Assembly: GCA_038380795.1 (NCBI GenBank)
Contig: CM076272.1
Span: 1,245,001 to 1,309,000 of the forward strand
Direction: 5' to 3'
Origin: Pyrocephalus nanus
Lineage: Eukaryota > Chordata > Aves > Passeriformes > Tyrannidae
Length of the DNA stretch: 64,000 nt
Under the pieces are notes generated by a model. That model saw nothing but the letters and a program-made list of their open reading frames with translations. It searched no databases and was not told the origin of the DNA. This document shows positions 21,884-34,000 of the stretch, in pieces (the stretch's first letter is position 1; each line of letters starts with the position of its first letter). The position numbers and the translations under genes were made by a program.

Positions 21884-24120
21884 TCCCACCCTCCCTGCCC
21901 CACCTGCCATTCTGTCAGATTTGCACAACATGGAGCTGTATTGGAGACCAAACTCCATCATTTCACAGCCCTGGGGGAAAAGGAAACCTCTGGGTCTGGA
22001 TAACACCAAATAAAAACAAGGAAGCCTTAAAATGATGGGAATATCTGGTGTTTCCCTGTTTGTGCTGGTAAAAATGCAGAATTTAAGGGAGTGTTTTCAT
22101 TTCCTTATCTCCTTTTTTTCGGTCCTTTGCCACAGGTGTTTTTGGTAAGCAGGAAAAATTCGAATGGCAATTCCTTCTTTTGGAACAGAGAATCCAGAAA
22201 AGCAAGGCCAGGACGTCCTAGTCCCCAGAGACACAAGCTGTGAGCTCTGCACACACGGCTGGCTCAGCTCGAGAGCTGCCAGTGTATTCCAGGAACCACT
22301 TGTCATCTGTTCCTTTCCCTCCTCTCAGTTTCAAAAGCAGAACACAAACCAAGCAAAAGCACCACAGCTCTCTGAGACAGAGCCCTGGAGGGGAGAGGAC
22401 GAGGGATGGAGCTAAAGATGGTTAAAGCAGGTACAGAATGACCCAGAAGGTCCCAGTTCCACTGTCCCTCACTGCCAGGGCCAGCTGTGGTACTGAACTG
22501 TGTTTTCACATCTAATGCCTTCTGAGCCTCACTTTTTAAAATGACACAATTTCTCACCAATATCTGATGCAAGCCAACAAAGAGCAGAAAACTCTCTCTT
22601 CTTCTAAGTTTTACCTGATTCACTTTATTTGATTCACCAGTGCTAATGAATCTGGTTTAATGCCACCAGATGAACCTCACTGTGCTAAAACACCGCCCTG
22701 TGACTGCTTAAATGAGTCTGTTGGCAAAGCACCTGCCCAGAAACACCGACACAGAACTGCCCTTATAGAGAGACTGCATCACAGTGCTTCAGTGAAAATC
22801 TTAACAGAGTCTCTTCCACAAGGAGAGCCCAAATATTTCATCTGTTTACAACCCTCCCCTGGGCTGTGACGCCCCATTTGGGGTGCATGACACCGGTGTA
22901 ATTCAGCTGCTCCACCACTGGCACACTGACAAGCAGTGACCTTTCCATCCAGGCACTCAAATGCAAAGATTCCTAAAGAGAAAACTTCATGATCTCAAGT
23001 GCTGCCTTTTTAGCCAGGCAAAGAGATAACTGAGAGACTGCACATGCTGCTTTTGTTCTAGAGAGGAAGGGATATTGTCTGAGAGATTCAACAAGTCTGA
23101 AGCAAACCCCGAGCACAGACAAGGAATTATCAATATTGGAGTTTATTGGTTACAAACAGGGTCAGTTGAAAGAGCCCTCATTGGGCTTTCCTTGCTTATG
23201 CCTTCAGGTCTGCACAGGACAGTTACTGCCCAGGTAAAAACAACAACACCTCTACTTGCAAGCTTATTCAGGCTTGGAAAAACAAGATGTTCCTTCCCAA
23301 CAGAGCGAACTTTCCACAAAAAAATTGAGCCCCAAGAGGAACATACAAAATAGGCATGTTCATTGAGGAGCAAAATACAATTTTTTAGTCCACTTGGAGG
23401 AAACGATCCTTGTTTCTCATGGGATCCAAAATGGACTGAACTTTAGGTACTGCTGTCCTCTTAAGGGTACCAAAGAAGTGAGAAACTGAATCCCATGTAC
23501 ACTCTGGGAAAAAAAAAAAAATCTCAGCCTATTGCTCTTGAAGGTAATAATAATCAAAAAAGAATATTCTGAAAATCCCATTAAAGGATAATTGATAATA
23601 GCCCTTTATATTATACCCTAATGCTCACAGTTAGACCGCTGAAGCAGCCTTGAAAATATCAAAGATCCACTAGATCTTATCTTGGCAAGATGTAAAATAC
23701 ACCCCAAGGAAGTTCTCCTCTGCCTGTGCTCATTCTCATGCAGATCAGCTCCTGACACATCCTTGGGGACTGCTCTGGGACAGGCACCAAACTGCACTAC
23801 ACCCAAACCCCAGGGACACCAGAGCTGCCTGGGCTGAGTGGAGCTCTCCCAGAAAAGATTTTCCTGCCTCCTGGTAAGCAAGAGGTTAATAGCCTATATA
23901 AAAAAACACCTCTAACAAAAATGTTATTCCAATTGTATTACATTTAGGAGCCCTGAGGGTCATGGGGTAGATAATCAAAAAGGACAAGGAGGAAATTAAA
24001 AAAGGGAAGAAGGCAATCAAAAAGGGCATTTAGAAGGACCCATAATCCTCCATAGGAAGAATACTAATTATACTACTGCATCATCTTATAATTAACCCTG
24101 ATCTAAATTTTTTTTTTATA
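21884..24120. other. Non-coding stretch, no gene seen
   Basis: A lone CAGCCCTGGGGG at 21966-21977 repeats 12 bases of the minisatellite unit, 83 bp beyond the array. An A run lies near 23510-23521. The stretch 23880-24080 is purine-rich, with AATCAAAAAGG at 23973 and again at 24015. It could be a decayed transposon, but I cannot match it to a family. Frames are all below 107 codons. Confidence 0.45.
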
Positions 24121-27100
24121 TTTTAGCTGTAATAACTTTCACATGTACAATGATTTGATTGCTAATTCTTGCCAGCCGTTCTTGAACAGCTATTTTAGGG
24201 TTTGTAGCTACTTTTTACAAAGCAATTTAACTCTCATTTACAAAGAAACAAGACAAAATATTTAGATGCTCGAGTCTCTTTGTCACTGGTCATTCTGCTG
24301 AGCACATTGGTTTCCTTTTGCTCTGCCAGTGCTGGATGGTAATGCTTTTTATTTCCCCAGAAGTCTCTTGTATTTAGCAGTGAGATGAATCCCTGATGTA
24401 ACTCAGCACACTCTGCCATAGGTCTGTGTGCTGACTTCCACCTGCATTTCATGTTCCATTTAATAAATGGGGATATCAGTGCAGCCAGCAAGCTGAATTC
24501 CCAGCATACCTTCATTGCACAGCAGACCCCTGCCTGGGCTCACCGGCATTCCTGGGCACTGGGCACACATTGCTGGGATGTTTCCAGTGGCTCCGAGAGC
24601 AGCCTGAGCTCCTGCCAGGCTGCACAAAACAAGCACAGCCCGAGAGGATGAACTCTCCCTTGGATGGAGGCTACTCCTTTATGGAGGAAGCCAACACCAA
24701 TTCCCAAATAACCCGGGATGCTGACACATGCAGTGACCTCACAAGAAAATCTGGCAGTGAGAATGTTTAAAAAGTGGGCTCTGCAACCAACCTGGAGGGC
24801 TAAAAAGATCCAGAAACAAGGCTGGCTGATGTCTGCCCTCAAAGGAAGGCACCTACAGGCATCTCTCTTTTTTTCCCTGACCCTTTGGATTCATTCTGGC
24901 CATTCATACTCTCTTCAGATACAAAAGCAGATGTGCTCCCCTCTTAGATTCAGATGTGTGAACAAGGACACATCACAACAGAAATGACTTCTAACTGAAC
25001 CTTTGTAGCACGATACAAAGTTATCCTCTTCTGTTTTACACTCTCTTCATCTGTCTGTAAGGCACCTTGCTAATTAGTTCTGGATGGTCACTAGATTCTC
25101 AGATAATTAACATTTGGAGGGCATTATTCCCACGTCAGGGCCAGTCTCAGGATGGCAGTCCCTAAGGCCTCCTCCACAGGCTGTGTCAGGGGAAGAAGGA
25201 CGGGGTTTTTTAATATTTTAACAACTGCCTTCCTGCAGAAAGAGGGGCCTGAGGGTTTTGGCTTCTGTGGTATATGGAACAGCAGCTCCAGGGAAATCTG
25301 GAGATTAGACTGTGTGGTCAGCAGTGAGTTCCCTCTGGAAAAATACACTGCCCCTCTGGAGGAAAGAGAGCAGCAGAAAACACCAAAAGGCAGCCCACCT
25401 GATTAACACCCATTTCCCTTAGTGAACAAAGAAAGTGGCATTTCCAAAGCAAGAATTAAACTCTGACTAAAGGACAAGCTCCAGACTTGAGCTGTGCATC
25501 AAGAAGTGTTGTCTAGACATGGTAAGGGTTGGCAGAGAGAACATAATGCCAGGGCTTCTGCCCATATCAGTCACAACATCTGCATAAGAGGCTGGGGAAA
25601 ACGAGTGAGAATAGAACATCCTAAAATGTGAGTAGGCCTGTCAGAAAATCCCAAGCCTTTTTTGTCCTGTTGAAACCCTATCTTAACCTAAATGCACATC
25701 CTCAATCAGTATTTCATAACACCAAACTCACACCACCCTGAGGCATTCAATATTCTCCTATTCCTTTTATTTTCTATGTGATAATATTTAATACAGTCAC
25801 TGAATTATTTCAGTTGATGGCTGCACCCCTCAGATAATACCAGAAACTGAACTGGAAGCCAAACCTAAGCTTGTACTGCAGCCTGCACCAGCAGGCAGCT
25901 GGAACTGCAGGTATGGCATTAGGGAGTAATTGTTATTTCATGTAACATCTCCCATTCCAAAATACCCACTGTGGCAGTGGTGATTCTGTCACAGGAGATG
26001 TCACAGCAGTCAGTGGGTTTGCTTTCTGCTGGTTTATCTCACACAGCAGTAAGAGAGGCAGCAGTGAAATGAGGCACAGCACTGCCTCATTAATGACCTG
26101 CCATTCCTAATGCCTCCCTCTTCTCCTTTCAGACAAACTCAGATAACACCTGGAACAATCAGCAAACGGCAGAGATGGCCATGCCATGACTCAACTCCAG
26201 CTCAGCTTGGAGAGTCCAGCCAGCCCAGGCTGTTACTGCCACCCAGGCTGTGCGTTCACAGCATGCAGCTGAGGATATCCCGGGTTTTCCTCATTAAAGT
26301 GGTGCAGTTATCAGCACTCTGCAGCACAGTTCTGCCCCGGGTACCTGAAGGTGCTGCCTGCATCAGCACCTGCACACTCAGCAGTCACACCAAGCATCCA
26401 GGCATTTTCTGCCTCCTTGGCCGAACAGAGCCCTCTTGTCTTGCCAGAAGCCTGACATGGAAATGTTTTTCCTGTGACTGACAGAACCAAAAAAAGATTA
26501 ATTCACCTGCTTTCAGCTATTGCTTTTATGAGTGTAACAAGAATACCAGGAAAGGGTAACAGTCACCAGCAGAGACTCCCTGCTACTGATTTTTTTCTAT
26601 TCTTTTTTTTAATCACAGCTAGCAAAAAGTACCTCCATCCTAATGAACAGGTTAGAGAATTTAAAAAACATGAATACACTTGGTAATAACTTGGAAATAA
26701 TGTCAGAGGATCAATTTGCATAAGAACCAAAAATGACAGGAGTTCTCAGATAACTTTCTGAGCCTAGGTATAAATAATTGCTGGCTCAAATAAATGGCTA
26801 GCCCTTAAGAACAGAGTCTGTACAATAAGTTCCACCATACAGACAGGGCCTGACTGATGTGTCAGCTAAAGACAGGCTACATTTGTGCTGAGGGGATGAA
26901 GGAACCTCAACAGTAACAACTATTAGCCTGGAAATCGGAAATGGGAGATGATTTTCCTCTTTCCCTGGGCACATGGAACCCCTTTTGTGCTTCTCCCCCA
27001 GGAACCACACGTGGTGGGAGTCACATCTCCAGGAACCACCGAGAGGGGACACTGCTCTTTGCAGACACCATGGCAGCTCCCTGCTGGCTCTTGTGCAACC

Positions 27101-30100
27101 TTCAGCACGTGCTGGGTGCTGATGGCAGCTGGAACCCAGCTCTCCTTTCACTCATCTGTTAAATAAGCAGGCTCCCAACTCCCTCCTGTACAGCACGAAA
27201 TGGAAAAGGGAGGCGATGGTTTTAACACTTTAACTCAAATAAAACCGAACAGGGGACAGATGAAACATTTCTCCACATAAATTTCTCCCTGCTGAATTGC
27301 AAAAGCGTTCTGCACACAATAGAGGTGTTATTCTAAGGGGGGAAGAGAAAGAAATCTCATTTAAAATGTGAGGCAACCGAAGCACAGGCCCTCCCCATCT
27401 CCCTTGGCTTTGTTACTGGCTGTCCAAAGCTAAGCAAGGCTGGATCACCGACAGGCTGACAATGAAATCACCCCTGCTATAAAGCTGCTTTGCAATCAAA
27501 TTTAACTTCTAAGGCCTGTGGGGGTTTTTAACCACTGAACTAGAGTTCACCTACTTTCTGCACACCAAACTAACTTACCCTTCTCAGAATTTCAGTTTAT
27601 CAAAGTCGCCCTGAAGTTGTCAAAGGGACAACAAAAAACCAACCCAAAGAAACCACATAAGATAGTCCTTCCAGCTCATGCAAGACTATCAAAGCTCAGA
27701 GGATTTATGCATTTTCTAGAGCCTGTTCTGAGCACTCTGTGCTCACCCAAAAAAAGATAAGAGTGTGCAGAAAACTCTTCTTTGCTCTGAAGACCCCCTA
27801 GCCCCAAGCACCAACTCAGAAACACTCTGAGGTCTCATGCACTCAAAGGTTAGGCCTGGGATAATGCAGGCTTGGTGACTGGAGATGAAACGTTTCTCCT
27901 GCTTGGAAAAAGTGCTGAGCTCACACAAACAGCACTGCAAGCCCGAGCAGGCTGAGCAGATCTTCATTTCATTGGCAACCCTGGGACAGAACTCTAAAAC
28001 TGGCAAGGGGGGAGGACAGGCAGGGAAGCAGAAAGACACTAATTGGTGAATATTCCAAAGAAAGTTCAGTGGGATTACCAATAACTGACACTGTTTTCTA
28101 CCTGGGCTGCTCTGCCTAAAAGGTACTCCGGGCACACGAGGGCGTTGGGATAACTCATGAAAATATTCACCCAGGACGTCCCTCCAGGGCTCTCAAGAGC
28201 CAAACTGCAGGCAGCAAAGCCTCGAGAGCAACTGCTGCCCCACAAACACACTGTCCTCCCAGCATCCCACCTGCACATGGCTAAACTGCTCTCATGCCTT
28301 TCCAATTTCAGCTGATTCTCTTCTGATTCTGCCGTAATTGCCTTAATGGCTTCAGCTGTGGTGACTGCTCAGCAGCATTGCTGGAGCTGAAGCAGAGAGC
28401 CCTTGATGCCACTCATCAGGTGTGCTCCGTGCTCAGAAGCCAGTCAGGGTGACCCACAAGCAGCTGAGACTGCCTGGAATCTCTCTGGACAGGACAAAGG
28501 GAATTCTACTCACAGAATCTGTAATATGCAAAGCAGACCTGGCTGAACTGTTCACAGAGAATAATCTTTATGGCAAATTCTCCCTTTTACCTAGTTATGA
28601 GCAGGCTTTGGCTTTCATGAATTCACCTGTGATTTAACAGAATCTGACCTTTTGAGAAGAAGGAGTGAATTAGCAAAGCACTGCCATTCCAGTCAGGATC
28701 CTGTTCCACAGATCCCAGCCTCCTGCCTGGTTATTTAATCAGGGGGCACTGGTCCTGCTCCCTCATTGGTCACATGCATGTCTGCAATTAAAAAAGAACT
28801 CTGAAGGATGGATTTTCTTCAAGAGACCTTTACAAAATGACTGGAAATCAACCCCTGGAAAAGCCTGAGCTCACTTTAATCCACTCCAGAGTCAGTGTTC
28901 AAGTGAATGCAGAGGGTGCACGATGTCCTACATTCAGGGGACAGCCACACTCCCCAGGTGTAACCGTTTGCCAGCCACATCCTGGCTTTGGGTGGTGGGC
29001 TGCTTGTCTCACCTGGGGAATATTTAGCAATTTGGGGGTGAGGCTCATGGGCTGCTTGTAAAACACTCTCCATGTCCTCTTACCCTTAAACTTCAGAGCA
29101 AACAGGAAACTCTCTAGAGCTTACTTTGGGACCAAGGCTTCTTAATAGTGTCTTGTATTTCCTTGCCATCAGCTTCTCAATCACTTCTCTAATAGGGACG
29201 AGAATATAAAAAAGTAAAAATGTTCCAGGGATTTGATGGGAAAAGAATTGACTAAAAGAAAAAAAAAAAAAAAACAAAAAACACCAGCAAAAAAGTTCTT
29301 GACAAAAATAATTTTTAAATGCCCTGGCTTTTCAAAATAATATAAGAAGCCATTTCATTTGATGGGTACAGAGAAATTAGTTCAAGCTCATGATCTCTAC
29401 GTGGCTGTCTCGGGTCAGTGTTCTTGCCCTCAGCCCCACTGCTCTGACAGGAGGTTTGTTTTCCACAGGTAGGTCTAATTTACTCCTGAGCATTCACTGG
29501 TTGTCAGTCAAAACACAGGTCTGAAAGTGAAACTCTGTCTGAGAAGGGAGGTTAAGATGGAAAAAGAAAAGGAAAAACCAAAAAGGGGAGAATCGATTAC
29601 AGTCCCCACTGACTTATTTAGAGAAGGGAACACTTGGGTAAGTGCTCCACTCTGGAGGGCCATTTTATAAATTACCATCAGACCTGGATGTAAGGCTCAC
29701 TAATGCCCTGAATGATACCAAATCTGCTTAAATGCCCAATGGAGGGGGGAAACCACAACACACAAACTATAAACTCAAAAGCAAAATAACCCTTCGCAAA
29801 AAGTGGACTAATAAAATAAAACAGCTTCAGGGGCAGGTAAAATACAAACTGATCTTGTGCAAGAACTCTGACTGCCCATTTAAAATACCAACCTCTCCCC
29901 TCTGTCCAGGCTTAGAGGTTTGTTTGGGAAAGCCATTCATGTTCCTTGATGGGAACAGGAGCCCCAGAAATCAGGAGAGGCAGTGGTAACAACACTGTTG
30001 GGCTTTGTCAAACCCAGCCCAGCCCCTGTGCAATGGCTCTCTCGGAGTGAACAGAGGTAAATAACAGTAATTGCTTTGTTGGACTGCATGCCAGAAATAA

Positions 30101-30690
30101 AGCCTTTTATACTTAGGCAGAGGAAAAGTCCAAACCACGGCAGGAAGACTCAATTTCAAGCAAAGAGACTGTAATGAAATAATTCTGGTGGTTCTCTAGC
30201 CAGGAGCTTATTGAGGCCTTTGAAATGGTAATGTCCTTTACTGTAGAGCGGAAACCTGCTAAATGAAGAGCCTTGTTGCACAGAAACTGATATTCTTTGA
30301 ACACATACATCTATTTTCCCTAACAGCTCTATTTTCAAGTTAGTTCCACCGTGTCCCCTCAGCCTGCCCTGCTCCTGTTCTGAAGGCTCCCCACCAGGCA
30401 GGCAGTGTTTGTTAATCCTATTTGGACTTGACAAACACCGAGCCACGAGGAAGCTCCTCCTTTGTCCATCAAGCCACGTCTGTTTTCAGCATCCCCCTCA
30501 AACTCGAGTTCTTGTACACGCAAAGAAAGCTGGAGTCCTTTGGGTACCTATGGCAATGAGGTCCCCTGTCCTGGTCCCCTTCCATGCTCTGCCTCTCCCA
30601 GAAAGCTCTTTCCTTTCAGATTTATTAGCAGGTGTTCGCAAGGTCAGCTCACGGTTAAATCTTCCAACAGGTATTGTTTCTCCATCACCA
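24121..30690. other. Non-coding stretch, no gene seen
   Basis: Alternates between AT-rich and moderately GC-rich sequence. A run of 16 A is at 29259-29274. The longest frame is 130 codons (minus strand, 28135-27743). The part at about 28310-28400 is rich in CAGCTG/CTGATT motifs. No exon, RNA gene or transposon family was recognised in these 6.5 kb. Confidence 0.5.
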
Positions 30691-31000
30691 ATTAATTTCT
30701 GAAAGAAACTAGGCCACCATTAGGCAGTAATGATTTTTTGGGCATTAAATTGGGCAGCATCCCAGGCAATAACATTTATAACTCCTTACCTGTGCACCCC
30801 ATGACACATTACACTGCCTAATGCAACAGACCATCTTCCTACTCTAATAAACAGCTTAGCTCTTAAAATAACAATAACATCTCATGGAACTCCAATCACC
30901 TGTGCTTTCTGTTTCTCTGTGTGCTATCTGCCAGACTCCCAATCCTAATTAAAAAAAATAATAATTAAAATATCACGTGAAGCAAAAAGTGGAATAAAAG
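30690..31000. promoter_or_regulatory. Candidate conserved element with inverted repeat
   Basis: AT-rich, motif-dense block with TAATTAAAA-type sites at its 3' end (about 30940-30970) and an inverted repeat. CATTAGGCAGT at 30718-30728 pairs with ACTGCCTAATG at 30813-30823, and AATG (30729-30732) pairs with CATT (30807-30810) after a 2-base bulge. Part of the inside can also pair (TGGG 30739-30742 with CCCA 30798-30801). It could be an enhancer or a structured transcript segment. The large loop argues against an ordinary microRNA precursor. Confidence 0.25.
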
Positions 31001-34000
31001 GCCAGGCGACTCCAAAGCATTGTTCAGGTTGTGTCACAATGACCTGGGCAGGTAAACAGTGTTCAGTCGGCTTTAACCAAGAGGTCAGAACTGGAAAGGT
31101 TTGGAATCCAGTTCCAGATCAAATTCTGCTTTTAAACATCTTAATTTTGAGCGGGCTGGGGGTGGTGGGGATGGTTGCCCCAGTAAGTCAGTGGGGTGTT
31201 CATGTGATGCTCCAGTGCTGCTCAACATCAGCAATGAAAGCAAAGGCCTCTTAGCTCAGACGAGGTTCCATCAGACCTTCAAACATACTGTTCTGTTTCG
31301 TAATCCCCCCTCTTCCATTTACTTTTCCAGAGGAAATTACGCTAGGGAGGTCAAAGCACGCTGCAGAGAACATCTGCCTTCACTCACCCTGAGGCCAGGC
31401 TGGGATGCAGATTGTGCTGCACTCACACAACGTGAACTTTGGTTCCATCTAAAGCAAGCAGGGGTGCAGGTCTGTGCACTCTGCACACAGCTCAGCAACA
31501 CTGGCAGGAGAGAGCCCATAAACACCAAACTCATCAGTGAGGGTGAACGCTGTCCTTTCTGTGAGCTCCCCTCCAGTGAGGGATGGGGGGGTTACGCTGC
31601 AGACAAAGCCATGAACTGCACTCAGGAAAGGTTTAATGAAACATCTGCCAGTAAGCTCCTGGTAGTGACATTAATCAAAGAGACGTTTTAGAGGGAGAAG
31701 TACAGCCCATATGCCTGTTTGCTCACAGTTATGAATCTGTTTACTCTCCGAGAAGGACAACCACTGGGGATACAGACTGTTAGCAGGAGATCTCGTACTC
31801 CTCTCCTACAAATACACATAAACATACAGGAACAAGATCAAACAATGCTGGCTTTTTTTTTTTTTTCTACCAGCATTCAGCACTTTGCAGCTCCCTGCCT
31901 GAAAAAAAACCCCAAACCTTGTGAATAGTATTAGTAGACTGTGGTGAGCAAAGGCTCCAGCTCTTAGACAGCTACAGCATCTTCAACAGTGTGAGGGACA
32001 CAACTGGTACAATTGTGCAAGTCCTGGTCACACTGAGGCTGTTCCAGCTTCAGTCCTGACCAACAGCCTATTCCACTGACTCCCTTTCACTATCCAGAAT
32101 GTTCCCTTCTGTTATTTCTGTCTGTTCCCAATCTTGTGATGTGATTAGAGTAGATGATTACGCTTACATAATAGTATCAAATTAATTTGCAGCTGAGCAC
32201 AACAGCAGAGGAAATTGTTTCGAGTTCTGAAATCTCCCCCCTCCCCAGTTTATTTCAGTGACATCAGGGGATTAAGGCAAAATGGGTCAGTGGAACACTG
32301 CTGGGAAAACAACCAAAACATCAGTCCTGACCTTGTAAACGAGAGTGAGAGAGATTGAAAACAAAGCAAGACGCTTAGAGCATGTTCTGTAAAAAGAGCC
32401 ATCAAGGTGAGTCGGCTTCCTAATCACCTCTCACCATCTGAAAGCTGACAGGGGATGGCAGGTAGAGCCACACTGCACACAGCCTTTCAGCAGGAACAGG
32501 CATTTTGGGAACACTTACCCAGAACTGAAGAGCACAGATTTAGCTGGGGTTTTGCTGTTAGAAAATGCCTTAATGTCAACAGTGCAAGCTGCTACTCTCA
32601 ATAGTAATAAAAGCAGTAAGTTCTTCCTACTGGAGACCAAGGTGGGGTCACTCAATAAAGCCCCCTCTGTCCAGTCCAGGAGGCCTGACATTATCCATCT
32701 CACTTCCCTGGCACTCAGGAACTCTGTGGGTTCCTCCCCCACTTCCTGCACCAACCATTTCCTACTGCTGGGATGCTGAGATGGGAACTGGGTTGTAGGG
32801 TTATACCCACAGGATTTTCCAGCACTCAAGACAACCTTCTGAGAGGTGCACAAAGCCTGTGTGTGTAACTAGCAGATTGTTAATAGCTGGCTTGGTGCAG
32901 GAAAACAACCCTTAACCAGGTTTCCCACAGCTGGTTTGGGATCACTGCTCACCCTTTATGCACAAGGCACCCACAAAATATCAACCTTCCCTTTGCAAGA
33001 TGTTTCTTCAACAGTTACTCCTTAAAGCTGTCTGGATAAATAAAATTTGGGCCTGGGCCCAGCTTCTCAGAAGTAGCCAAATGACTCCTTTTGCTTCCTG
33101 TTTGTCTTTTCGTCCTTCCAGTGCACGCCTCTCCTTCCCATCCCAAATCCTTTAATGCAGTTAAATTAATGTTAACTTCTGCTGCTTTAAAAACAGCCTC
33201 AGTTTCACACCTCGACGTGCCACAGCAGCACAATTTGTGTTGTGCCAGCCTCTCAGGCTGAGCTAAGCACAACAGCAAGGAGGGGTGTGCATCTGCATGC
33301 TGCTGCTGCAGGCTGGACCAGGGCAGTGGCACTCCTGCACTGGGAAACAGGCACTATTTACAAAAGGCTCCCAAACATTCAAATGTTACCAGGACAAATA
33401 AATCTGGGCCCAGCACCATTGGCTGTTTCACTTCTTCCTTGTGCTCTGTTAACGACTCCATCACGTATTTATGCTGTATATTAGATTTACCACGTTAAAC
33501 ATGTAAATTGCCAGCGTTCCTGATTCCAGCACCCTCCAATATGGGTTCTGTCACACATCCATTCAGCTCCCAAAATAATTCTGCATGGCTGGGAGTTGTC
33601 TGCTCTGGCACCTACTTACTATATTTGATCAAGTGCTCAGTGCCACAATATGTTGATGCATTCGGTCTCTTCCCTCACCAAGGTAAAAACACAGGCTTTT
33701 TTCTTGTTCCTAGAGCAGGAGAAACGACAGCAACTCTCCATATAAAAATTTCCTCAGTGATCATGGCAAAAAAGGATGAGGAGCACACAGAGACAAGCCC
33801 TGTGCAGCTCTTTCCCAAAGTGTTGTAAACACAGCAAAGGGCAGTCACGCTGGAAGCATAATCTAAACCCACTTTTCCTGTTCCTTCCTGTTTGTTGTTC
33901 TCTATCAACATCATAATGCTTTGATGAAATGCAAGTCTGAATACACAGACATGCTGTAATTTGTTGTGCTTTTCCTCTCCCCACGTCTGTAATTTCTACA

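Noticed and set aside
22431..22480. Possible CR1 3' end (AGAAGGTCCCAGTTCC on the plus strand)
   Set aside because: Only a few bases resemble the CR1 3' region and the terminal octamer repeats are missing.
23060..24080. Possible decayed LTR or other transposon
   Set aside because: Some segments look repeat-like (purine-rich, AATCAAAAAGG twice), but no terminal repeats, target-site duplication, primer-binding site or coding remnant could be shown.
31101..31691. 196-codon plus-strand frame
   Set aside because: No recognisable family. Cysteines are scattered with no clear zinc-finger or other spacing. Length is within the chance tail.
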